Source: Cutaneotrichosporon cavernicola (Eukaryota > Basidiomycota > Tremellomycetes > Trichosporonales > Trichosporonaceae). From it: 64,000 nucleotides of DNA. A program made the translations under genes and the position numbers. Positions 21,286-32,128 of the stretch are shown here, piece by piece. A model generated the notes under the pieces. That model did not search any database, was not told the DNA's origin, and was given only the letters and a program-made list of their open reading frames with translations. The number at the start of each line of letters is the position of its first letter. Positions within the stretch are counted from its first letter, which is position 1. The stretch is from the NCBI RefSeq assembly GCF_030864355.1, contig NC_083396.1, forward strand, positions 992,001 through 1,056,000, given 5' to 3'.

Positions 21286-24200
21286 TTAGATGGGCGTAAA
21301 GCCCCGGAACGTGCCGAGGAGCTTGATGCTGCGGCGTCTCCGGGGCGTGACGGGCGACGACGCCGCCATGTCGGGGGTGGGAGGAGTCGTGCTCGGCGAC
21401 GGCGCAGCTGATGCGACCGGGCCGTGTCCATCCGACGAGTCGTTGGAGAGCGCGCTTAGGCTCTTGCGCCCGAAGAACGACAGCGAGCGCTTGACTGCTC
21501 GAGCTGGAGAGATGGACATGGGCGTCGCCATCGTGCTCTGCCGTGACGAGGCCGTGCTGGCCGCCGCACTGGCCGTCTGGGAGCGAGCCCGAGGCACCGC
21601 GTTCCCGACGAGGACGTACGAGTCCTTGTCCTTGGAGCGCATGTCACCCGTACTATGGCTCATCTCAAGCTCGGGGAAGGCTTCGACAGTCGGCGTAATG
21701 GGAGACGACGGCATCGAGCGAGCGCGGTTCAGCGATTTGCGCGGCTTCTCCTCCTCGAGCACCTCGTCCTCCATCATCTCGAGTGGAGACTGGACGAGCG
21801 CCTGCGAGAGCATTGACGCGGATTGCGTACGCTGATGACCAGCTCTAGCGGCAGGCCCCATGGTCATCTCGAGACCACGCAGCGACGACATGGGCGAGCG
21901 CCGGCGGTGCGCGTCATTAAGCGATGAGAACGACATGTTACGCGGGATGTCGGCGTTCTCTTTGTCTGTGATGTTCTTGGGAAGGATGAACGAGCGCGTG
22001 CGCATGAGGGAACGCGGGCGAGCGCCAGGGATGACAGCGCCGCGCACTTCCTGCGTCGAGACGATGTCGAGCGGACGCATCTCGGACAGGCCGGCCAGAC
22101 TTCTCCGGCGCCGCAGCATGGGCGTCTCGAAGCGCGATACGCGGCGCTGGTCGGGGCCAGACGGATATTGCAGTTGAGCCTTGCTCCGGGCTGTGGCGAG
22201 GCTCTCCGAAATGACGTCCCCGAGAGCGCGGTCGACCATAAGACGGGTAGTGAGGGAGGGGCGGTGAATTAGGAGGTTCAATGGTTGGGACTGCCGGTAC
22301 TCTGGCTTGTATTCGGGATCCGGCAAGTCCTCTAATGACATTGTGTCCGAGTCAGGGGGGGTGCTCAGCAGCTTGCTGGCAAGTTGGAAGTCGGCCGTAG
22401 CCACAAACGTGTGCCGCTTGTTGATGCTTAGGGACTCTGCCCCCAGCATGGTCGCCCGCTTGTTGGCAGTGCGGGACGGCATGTCTCTAGAGTTTGTGGA
22501 CGAGTGACGAGACCGTGTTGAGAACAGCGGGACGCTGGACGGGAGCTCGAACGGCGGCATGGTGCTCTCATCGCGGGCGACCTTGAGCTCGGCAGCCCAC
22601 AACTCCTTCTCCGCATCGCAAGAAGCAGCGAGGTCAAAGTTGTGGTCTCTGATAGTGAGGCGGAGACTGAAAGCCAGGGATCCTGACGTCAGAAGTGTAC
22701 AAATAGCCCAACTCACCTTCCGTGATGTCAATGAGATCAACTACCTCGAGCGGCAAAAAGTGGCGAGCCTCAAGCGTCTTGTTCCGTCTGACCTTTGCGA
22801 GGATCAGATACCCGCGGTACAACAGAGCGACAAAGTAGCGGACCTTGGTCGGGCGATCGAGCGGCGCATGAATTGGGTGGTGATACAGGACGTCGAGTGC
22901 ACCAATCAAACGACAGGGGCCAAGGCGGTAGAGGAATTCCTTGCTCAGGGCATTGTGAGGCTCGAGGCGTTCAGCCACCCGTGCCGTCTTCAGTTCTGCC
23001 TCCTTCCGGAGCCTAGCGTCGTCGGCGTTCTCAGCCACGGCACGCATAACGGCTTGCGCAGACTCGACGGATTGAACGACGTCATTGGGAGGTGCCTCGC
23101 GGTTGATGTCCGCCAGAAGCGATGCAAGAAGCAAAGGGTACCGGCAAACACGCTGGATGGGTGCGATAAGTATGTCCTTGAACCGGAGGCGAGTGCGGCT
23201 CGGACCACCAGGCTTGTTGTACAGCATGTCGTGGAGTGATGCCTGGGTTGACTCGGAGGTAATGTGCTGGCAGCGCTTCTCGAAGGCTTCGTAGTCGGCG
23301 CGATGGGTAATGTCGCTTACAACGCCGGTGGCGACCATCGAACCCGCACAGTAGTCGCTGTAGAGCCTGAAGCTAGGGACCTCTCTGACGAAGAGGCTGG
23401 TGAGCTCCTTGGTGACCGAATCGAGGGTCTCCGAGTCGCAGACGTCATAGCCGAGACCCGAATACTTGAGAATGTCGACCATGTGAGCCGCAAACTGGAC
23501 GTGGAACTCGAGGAGGTCGACCGAGTTGCGGGCAATGTGCTGGTGGATGCGGTCAGACACGAACGGGAGAACGGCCAGCTGAGGAAGGTAGACGAAGACC
23601 AAGGTACGAAGCTGGTGGACGTAAGTGACCTCGGTCTCGACGATCTCGAGGAGGATCATGCGGCGACGGTCCATGAGCGCCTGGGAGACTTGGGCAAGCT
23701 CGGCCTTCTTGAGCTCGTCACCCTCCTTGCCCTTCCTCACGCTCCTTGAGAGAGATGTCTTGGTCGACGGGAGCGACGTTGTCAGGATCGACGGAGACGA
23801 GAGCGAGGGCTCGGAAATGGACACCAACGAGACGTTGTCCATAGCGTTTGGGTCGCAGTGGAGTGATGTCGTCCGCGGCGGTACATCCTGGGAGAGCAGG
23901 GTATGCTTGCCGAGCGAGCTGGTGCGCGTTGGGACGTTCTTTTGCGAGAGCGTGAGGTCAGCCAGGCTCAGAAGATCTGCCGCCTGGTCGGCAGTGATCG
24001 GGATCGGCGCGAGATGAAGCTCGGACGGAGCGGTCGCATTCTTGCAATCCGGGCCAAAGTCGTATGGTAGGTTGTCGAGTTGGCCCACCGCAGCCATGTC
24101 GCGCCTACGAGCCATGTCAAAGTCCCCAGAGCCCAAAGACGCGCGGCGCCTGTGCTTGGAGGCGTGGCTGTTTGAAGAAGACGGGCTTGCAGCACTCTTT

Positions 24201-24730
24201 ACGAGCCCTAGAGTCGAAAGCGACCGCCGCCTGGACACTGACGTACCAGGCTGCGGTGAGCGAATGGGATTAAAGGTGGCAGCGGAACCGCTGGATCCGC
24301 CTTCCGAAGGCGTACGTCTCGGCCCATGGCGAGATTGGGATGGGGACACAGCATTGGAGGAGGTCGAGTGAGATTGCGAAGCCTCGGGCGGCACCACATG
24401 TTGGCTCTTTCGCGATACCCGGCCGCTACCGCTCAGCGGATAGGCGGAGAAGTTGGGGGCACCTTGTGTGGCGATCGGAATGGTGATGGAGGAAGGGCGA
24501 TGTCGGCGATCTGGGGATGCTGGCGGTTCATCGACATTGAGTCGGGCGGTGTGGAAGGAGCGTACGTCGCTCATGCTCGAGTTGTGGCTGGAACATGGTG
24601 TGAGGCCGTGGAGTGGGGAAGAGAGTGTGAGGCCGAGAGACGACGCCTGATGGATGGATCGGGAATCGACGCGAGTGATGGAGGGCCCGCTGAGCGCCTC
24701 GCAGAGGGCGGAGTGTGTAAGGGCGGCCAT
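21286..24730 (-). CDS. RhoGEF: DH domain plus PH-like domain, Rho-family exchange factor
   Basis: Two exons, 22717-24730 and 21286-22682, with a 34-nt intron; 1,136 aa. The first 340 residues are Ser/Pro/Arg-rich and probably disordered. The DH (Dbl-homology) domain begins near residue 350 (ILLEIVETEVTYVHQLRTLV). It continues to FKDILIAPIQRVCRYPLLLASLL, the conserved helix that holds the GTPase. A PH-like segment follows (VRYFVALLYRGYLILAKVR...LPLEVVDLIDITE, then FSLRLTIRDHNFDLAAS...KELWAAEL). The C-terminal 450 residues are Ser/Arg-rich with many RxxS-type sites. Expected role: activating Rho1 or Cdc42 in polarity or wall signalling; which GTPase cannot be told from sequence alone. Confidence 0.87.
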
Positions 24731-25647
24731 GGCGGTGTCGGACGAGGGTCCACAGCAGACCGGTGGGTCTCACACGCCTGGCTCACTGTGGAGGGGAGCA
24801 AGATATGAGATATAGGCGATGTGACAAGCACAAATGATGAAAGCAAGGGAAAGAAGCGTCAGCACATGATGATTGATGTGTAGACCAAGGCAAGTTGGAG
24901 AGAAGGCTTACAGCAAATTACTCGGCAGTGCGGATGAGTTGAGGGCTGTGGGTTGGGACGTTGGTCGTTGTTTTGGTGGGGGACCAAGAGGAACGAAGGC
25001 TGGCTGCCGTAAAGTCACGGGTGATATACCAAAAGTCGTTCAAGATTGAGATACGAGCTGTCGTCGAGTTGGGTAGTACGACGACGACGACAAGGACAAC
25101 GACGATAACTAGTCGAGATGCAAGCAAGAGGCGAGGAGGATTAAAGTGACAACGGCACCTGGAAGATGTGAGGGGCGCAGCTGTCGTTCTTGAAACTGGC
25201 CAGGGTAAAGCCGATGGGGCGTGTATTGTGTAGTGTGTAATGTGTGTATATGCAAAAGAGATGATGATGAGAGTCGAGATGCAGGAAAGAGATGCGTGAA
25301 GAGATCCGAGTTGAAAGAAGAGTGAAGAGTGTGATGTAATCAAGATGGTGCGAATGGGGCGAGGAGTAGGAGTATGGGAGGGGAGGGAAAGGCTGGGTTG
25401 GGGTGTGATGAGCAAGTTGTGGTGACGGATGTCGATCCCCGGTGGGAGGTCTGTGGGCAAGTGATCCCAATGATCCCTGTCTAGGCGACTCTGCGATTCC
25501 GTGACAGTCTTGCTTTCGACTTTGTGCGAATGAACCAACAGTGGTGCAGTGTTGTGAGAGCTTGAGAGGCCAGGTGGCGATCGTGGTGATAACCAGACTT
25601 TGAGAGGTATGTTCAACGTGGGCTCTAGAGGATAGGCCCGGTTGAGA

Positions 25648-25714
25648 GAGCCAGGAGCCAAGAGCCAGGCAGGAGGCAGGAGGCAGGAGCCAAGAGCCAA
25701 GAGCGAAGAGCGAA
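25648..25714. repeat. imperfect short tandem repeat (GCCAGGAG / GCCAAGA units)
   Basis: Units of 7-9 bp (GAGCCAGG, AGCCAAG, GAGGCAG) alternate for about 67 bp, purine-rich on the plus strand. Confidence 0.7.
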
Positions 25715-27489
25715 CAAGATATGTCAACCTAGGATCCTGGGATTACCTGGTTGAACCTGGTTTCGTTTCTTGGCACACCCCGTTGAATAGGATCAATGGA
25801 TTCAAATGACCCTGGGGCCTCAGCGATTGGCGTTACAACCACACCGACGCACGGTACTTTTGCGCACGCCGAGAACACTTTCTCAACAAAGTACGCCGGG
25901 ACAGGGGAATGAGTTTGGATCAAACTCTGCTGTGCAACAGCTAGTGTTACACTTTCGAGCCCAAGTCGACGAGCTACAAAAGTAGTGTGGCCTGTCGTTG
26001 GGCGTCTTGGGCCTGTCGGGCGTCTTGGGGCCTGGCGGTACGTTGGATGAACCAAAACCCAGGGGGTACTTGGTCAACGGTGGGCGGCGCCGATCAATCA
26101 AGAAATGCGCAAGAACAACAGTAGGGAATTAATTCCGAGCTCGCTGTTCTTGATAGTACACTGGCCGTGCACTCTGGAGTGGAGGAAAGAAATAGAGGAG
26201 GATGACAAGGTGGATAGTAGGGATCGACCTGCGTGTACAGTAACTAGCTTGGAATGGTCTCTAGGTGCCCTCAGGCTGCGATGCGGCTCGGCAAATGCAT
26301 CAGGATCGATGAGAAGATTGATCAGGTAGGTAGGCTGGGTCGTTGTGCAGCAACTTGTCTTGGGACAGTGATGATGCTTTCCGGGTGCCTGGTTTGTCCT
26401 ACCGCCACTATCTGTACTACAGATGCCTGCAGGACTGTGTTGATGCCATGGACCTGACTTGGGGGGTACCTCCGCCGTTGGTTGCGTAGCATGAGGACGA
26501 CATGTGGGGAGTGTGGGGATTGCAGGAGAAAGACAAAAACTAAGGCCACTTGGTTCCTGACAAGCAAGGGATCCCATACCTAAACTTGAAAGCAAAGCAA
26601 ATGACAAGGAGATTTAAAGGTTAGCTAAGAAGCAAAGTAGAACGCCCCATGATGACATTGGGCGTCGTCATTCCCACAGGTTTGTAAAGAAATCACCTCA
26701 CTCCTGTCATTTCCCTGCTTCCACCCGCGATCTCTCCGCACAGACTGGGTCTTTAGCCGCATCTAGCCGCAGTGGGCCGATCTCTTTTTGAGACAATGAC
26801 ATTCCTCTCTCAAACTTGTCTTCTACAATTCTACCAATCTACCAAAGGCAATTGAGCACATGAAATGACCTCAGTCTAGCTCTTTTCTTCTGGGGACCGT
26901 AACTCTTTCACTCTCTTTTTCCTTTGCCACTCTTTGGCCCCCTTATTATAATGCCGTATTACCTGCGCCACAACGTTTCGGGTTGGCTCATAGGGAATGT
27001 TTGTAGAGGCCGTAGAGGTAAACCAAGGTCATGTCAAGTTACAGGGTAGAATCCAGGTTATTTCCCTCTCCCTTTCATTTGTATAATAACCAAAACTTGA
27101 CTCTTGTTACATTAGAGATGCGATCACTCTCTTTATGTTATTTTCTTCTCTTCTCCCGTCAGGCCGTCAGGCCGTCAGGGCAGATATCAAACGCTCATTG
27201 GTCTTGGATTGGGTACTCGGGCGGCGCCGGTTCGGGAGCAGGGCTAAAGGGAGAGGGTACCGGGGTGGCGCAACTACCGTTTCATCTGTCGACGTGATAA
27301 TCAACCCCTGCCTGGCCCCGCTCTGCAACCGCAGGGTTGGAAGAGCTCGCAACCCGCAACGTCCCACTCACTGTTGGTCGTCTCACTTGATCACTTGTCA
27401 TTCATATAGTCTGGCACATCCGAGGCAGTGGGAAGCATGACAAACACGGACAGGGGGCAGACATTACATTACGGAGGGCTAACAAGTAT

Positions 27490-27565
27490 TTGTAGCGGCA
27501 CTTTAGGTGTCTGCGGCGTCATAGGGCAGTTATACGTAGTTGGACTACCTAAAGTCCCGCTACAA
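27490..27565. repeat. 19-bp inverted repeat forming a potential hairpin
   Basis: Left arm 27490-27508 (TTGTAGCGGCACTTTAGGT) and the reverse complement of right arm 27547-27565 agree at 18 of 19 positions. The loop is 38 nt and can add a short GTC/GAC pairing. No ORF lies inside. Confidence 0.85.
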
Positions 27566-29935
27566 TAACGCATGCCTCAACTATTGCTCAGATGAAAAGC
27601 TTGGGTATGGCTCTTTGCTAAGAGAGCCAGGCGCGTGCCGGAACCTTGCTCGCCCCGAACCTTGTCACTGGTGCCACTGGCGCAGAGTAGTGTAGCGTTT
27701 AAATTATTCATCCAGCTCTGGTCATGTCCAAGTGTCAGCGGTCTTACGTCGTGCCAGCCGCCCCTTCGCCCAGTGCCATTCGCCACCGACGTCATGGGCA
27801 TGCGTTACACATATGGGACATGGACCTGCTGCGCAACTGGACAAGAGTATCCTGGTACCCCAGTCAGTTGTCAGCCTGGGTCACTCCACTTATCGGCGGG
27901 CATGGCAGCAGACATGCTCCCTAGCCATCCACTGAATACTGGGGTCACTTGACAATTGGCACTTGATGGACTGTCGTCTGCCCAAATCCATCATTTAGCC
28001 CACATCAACAGCCGACACGTGATATTGTGACGTAGCTCAGACTAGCATATGGCCCATTCTTCCTCACATCTCATATGGAAGACCAGCGTGAAGACCGGTC
28101 TCGTCTCTTGCGGTCTTCCCCACCCAGGACCACTTTAGGCACACGGAATTGTTGCCTTCTGCTAGGTAGTTCCTATGTGCCTCGAGTAACTGGGAGTACT
28201 TTGGAGGCACGAGTTCCCATTTGCCGATTGCAACCAAGGGGTAGGGTAGGTGGATTGTGCAATTAGTGTAATGGGTACTGTATATTCAGGTTACTTTGAC
28301 TGGGTGGGGCATTTGAAACATGATACACCCAACCAGTGACGGGTCACCAAAACGGTTTACGGCAAGACGCAAGTACGCAAGACGGACCAACCCTACGGTG
28401 AGCAATTTGATACTCTGTATCCGGGATCCGGGACTGAAGCGATTTCCCGATCAAATGGCGATCACGGATCGCGGATCATGAGAGCAGCTTGGAAGAAAGC
28501 CTTACGACGGGCTAGAACTAGGCCGATCATCTTCCGGCCACCTCGCACCTTGCGACATGCGACATTCAACACACATGGTACATGCCAGATTGGGACTAGA
28601 CGGTCGTCTTGTGATCCTCTTGTCGTGAGTGTGAGTGTGAGTGATATGTTGGTGAAATTGGTGATATCGCCAAGTGGTCCATCAAACAAGTCTAGACGCT
28701 TCGCAACAGCCGGCCACAATCGTCCCTTTCCGTAATCTCTCATCATTGGTACAGTACAGTAGTCGCCACTACCAAAACGCCGTGCCTACCGAACAATACT
28801 CGTCCACTGGCCACTGGGCCAAACTGGAATCGCCCCACACATCACAAAGTCCACATGCAGTTTAGAACAGGTGTGGGAACGTAGCGTGGATACCAACCCC
28901 ACCGTGCCAGCCATTATTGTTTGGTTCCCATTGAACCTGAGAATGTCCCAGGCCCATTAGTCACAATCCCACCAAACTGACCGACCTTGCCGTTTGATTC
29001 TCATGGAATATCGTCAGGCAAGGTGTTGAGAGTCGGGTCCGAGGTCTTTGATGTTTTCAACCCACGCTTCGTGGGAATGAATGGGGCGAGTGATGTGGCC
29101 GAAGAACTGACAAAGACATGCCGTTTGTCCATCCATGTGCTTGTTTCATCAGGTAAGAAACGGGTGGTGCTTTCCCCACTTCAAGCCCCGCAAGCCGATG
29201 TCAACAATTAAATGGTAGCTGGGACAGTTCCACCACTCAATGGCCATAGACAAATATCCTGCCGGGGAGTGTGTTTGGAGCATTGCCGCCGCCTTCGCTA
29301 CTCTGTTTTTCGGCCTCATGTCCTACAACTTGGCCGCGAGTGATTATTGATGATCAGAGGAGCAACCCCTCTAATTATTGTCGTGATGTCAAAGGCGGGG
29401 ACCCCGTCTACACACGTGGCCACCCTGACACCACCATTCCCTGTACCTGAACGCCACAACTAATTACCTGGGCCCATCCCGTTTGTGTCGCGTCTCACAT
29501 TTGACTCTTCACCTCAACCTCACTGACGCAAACTACCTCACATGCGCTGCTCCGAATGGATTGCGGACTCTCAAACAGAGGTCGCATTGCCTTGCCTTGC
29601 CTTGGGCGCGGGAGTGTTCACCGACCCGTCGACAATGCTGAGCGCTGCGCAATGGGCGTCTCCGTAGTTTTGCTAGGGTCTTAGGACGCTAGGACAATGG
29701 GACGCGATTGTATGGGTCCAAGACGGGAGGAAATAGTGTGAGCACAGTGTATAGTACCCTGCAGCCACCCGCACGGGACACCGTCTCATCTTGGCCTTGG
29801 CCATCGTGGAGCGCGACCCATCGCAAGACACAACCCATCCACCTCTTCCCGTTCACCATCTCCCATCCGGCTTCGCCACCTACACCTGTTCACGGCCTCG
29901 CCGACCTCACGCTCCTTACACACTTTCCCTTCAAT

Positions 29936-31198
29936 ATGTGGGCCATTGCTCTCGCTGCCGCTGCCCTCACGGCGCCCGTCCTCGCCCAGGGCGGCGCGAC
30001 CTGTAACCAGACGCAGGCCTGTCCGCTCTCCGCACCATGCTGCTCGCCCTACGGTTTCTGCGGCAAGGCGCAGTTCTGTCTCGGCGGCTGCGAGCCGCTC
30101 TGTACGTTTCCATGATATACGAGCTAACCTAGACTCGTACCAGCTCACATCATGCAAGCCCGAGCCCGTGTGCCGCGACCTTGTAACGGATTTCACCGAC
30201 CTCAGTCGCGTCATGATGAATGGAACCAAGTACGACGGCAACGCGACCGCGTGGGACTGGGTCGGTGCGTTACGCACCGCAGGCTACCAGAGTTGACACT
30301 GATCCCAGTCGACGCGGGCAAGGTCGTGCCGTCGCCGACCGGCGATGGCGCACGCCTCACCCTCACCCAGGAGGATAAGGGCACCAAGATCTCGACTACG
30401 CGTTATGTCCATTACGGCCTGATCGACTTTGTTATGGAGACGTCGAGGTGGCCTGGTGTCGTCTCGGCTGCTATCACAATGTCGGACGTCAAGGACGAGA
30501 TTGACTTTGAGTGGCCAGGCGCCGTCACCAACCAGGTCCAGAGCGTGAGTTTCCGTTCTTGGTGATGGCTGATTGAAAGAACTTCTTCTTCCTCGGTCAC
30601 GTCAACTACTCGGACTCGAATGGCGGGTACCACAATCTTTCTGGAAACACAGCCACCTCGTTCCACAAGTACACGATCAACTGGCAGCCCGACATCCTCG
30701 AGTGGTGGATCGACGACAAGATTGTGCGTTCCGTTAAGAAGGCCGACACCTGGAAGGAGTCTACGCAGCAGTAGTGAGTCCTTGAGTCCATATCCAAAGT
30801 CACACCTAACCAAAAGCTACTTCCCCACGACGCCGTCTCGTGTTCAGCTCTCGGTCTGGCCCGCCGGTATCGAGGGTGCCGCCAAGGGCACTGTCGAGTG
30901 GGCTGGAGGCATGATCGACTGGACCGAGTCTGACTACATCAACAACGGTTACTTCTGGAACACGATCAAGCAAGTCAGCATCAGTTGCACTGACGAGCTT
31001 CCCATCGCGCCAGACTCGACGGGATACCAGTTTATCGGTAACGACTCGGACAACGTTCCCATGGTTGGCCTCACCAACCGCTCGACGAGCATGCACGCGA
31101 ATGGCGCAGGTACCGTGTCGCCGGTCGGCGCGGGCCTCGCCCTCGCCCTCGCCACGTCCATCCTCCTGGCCTTCCCGGCGATGGCCTGGGTGGTTTAA
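29936..31198 (+). CDS. CRH-type GH16 transglycosylase (chitin-glucan crosslinker) with chitin-binding module and GPI tail
   Basis: Exons 29936-30101, 30133-30264, 30309-30544, 30580-30773 and 30817-31198 give 369 aa. A signal peptide (MWAIALAAAALTAPVLAQG) is followed by a CBM18 chitin-binding module (ACPLSAPCCSPYGFCG). The GH16 domain carries the catalytic motif DEIDFEW at residues 162-168, with the two glutamates and the aspartate in place. Later conserved GH16/CRH segments are FHKYTINWQPDILEWWIDD and SVWPAGIEGAAKGTVEWAGG. The tail is Ser-poor but ends in a long hydrophobic stretch (VGAGLALALATSILLAFPAMAWVV), as in a GPI signal. Role by family (Crh1/Utr2): crosslinks chitin to beta-glucan in the cell wall. 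It looks complete and active. Confidence 0.92.
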
Positions 31199-32128
31199 CT
31201 TTCCGAACTCTGTATTCTCCATATTCTGCTTACAATACCCTGCCCTATACCATGCATTCTTTTGAATCTGACGTCGAAGCGCACGAAGCGACGCGAAGAA
31301 CGTTGGTACCAGAGTACGGAAGACCAACAGTATATCCGGGTCACTGAGATGCAGCGCGCAGTGCAGCATAACTGAGTGGACACTCGGGCACGTCGGGCAC
31401 ATCTGTTGTATGGTCTCCCGCGACAAGAACTAGCTCCCTCTAGCAATTAGCAATTCTCTCCGAGGATCCGAGGAATAGCCCTAGACGGTATCGGTATGTG
31501 ACGCGCACGCGACGTGGAGAGAAACATGAGAGACTGTTGCATTCCGTGAGCTACCAACTTGCAAGCTGGTAAATGTCTTATCGATGTATCCACAGCCGAC
31601 AGTCGCCAGTGTCCACGAGCCTGGCGCCACAAGCCTTGTATGTCAATCTCAAAAGTTCAGCCCGAGCGGTGCCTGGGGCACATGTCAGCCTCGTTTCGCG
31701 GACGCTCAGTCCCGACCGCGCAACGGCACAACCCACATCACGACCCTGCAAAAAGAATTAGCGCTTAGCGCGTAAAACGATTGTAATGCAAGAGGAGGCT
31801 ACCTATTGTTCTGTATCGAGCCATGTACGGGCGGGGTCGCCGGCTGTCGGCGAGAGCAGGTGAGATATGACTACGGACAATCCGGAGTCGTGAATGGTCA
31901 TGAGGGCAGCAAGATCTAGGCGCTTTGGCTTTGGTGGCGTGGGAATGTCAGACCTTGTCAGGCCGTGTGAGGCTTGAGCAAGACGCGTGAGGAACCTCGG
32001 AATCAACCCACACCCACACAATCACTTACTCATACACAGTCGAGAATCAGCACTTTGTACACTCCTCATTTCTCACACTACTTCAACTACATCTAAACCC
32101 AGTACTCCATGCGTATCACCCATCAACC
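31199..32128. other. intergenic GH16 / membrane hydrolase-like gene
   Basis: 930 bp with no supported exon and no RNA gene recognised. The last 100 bp before 32129 are CA/CT-rich, as in other leaders of this window. Confidence 0.4.

Larger units (their letters stand above)
24731..29935. other. 5.2 kb region without a credible protein gene
   Basis: The longest stretch without a gene in the window. The first kilobase (24.7-25.7 kb) is pyrimidine-rich on the minus strand and probably is promoter/leader of the RhoGEF gene. It contains an imperfect repeat of GCCAGGAGCCAAGA-like units at 25648-25714. Open frames here (for example 24918-25727 and 26098-26607 on the minus strand) have low-complexity or unnatural composition, so I do not call them. 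A strong inverted repeat lies at 27490-27565. GC content drops in 26.6-27.1 kb. No tRNA, rRNA or transposase was seen. A long non-coding RNA or long-range promoter of the wall gene downstream is possible but not shown. Confidence 0.5.

Noticed and set aside
24918..25727. 269-codon minus-strand ORF just upstream of the RhoGEF
   Set aside because: Composition is that of a pyrimidine-rich leader (many His/Ser/Thr/Pro and Val/Ile runs from GTC/GTT repeats). It has no domain, and it overlaps the simple repeat at 25648-25714.
26098..26607. Minus-strand ORF of 169 codons in the gene-free region
   Set aside because: Unnatural composition, no splice-supported extension and no recognisable motif.
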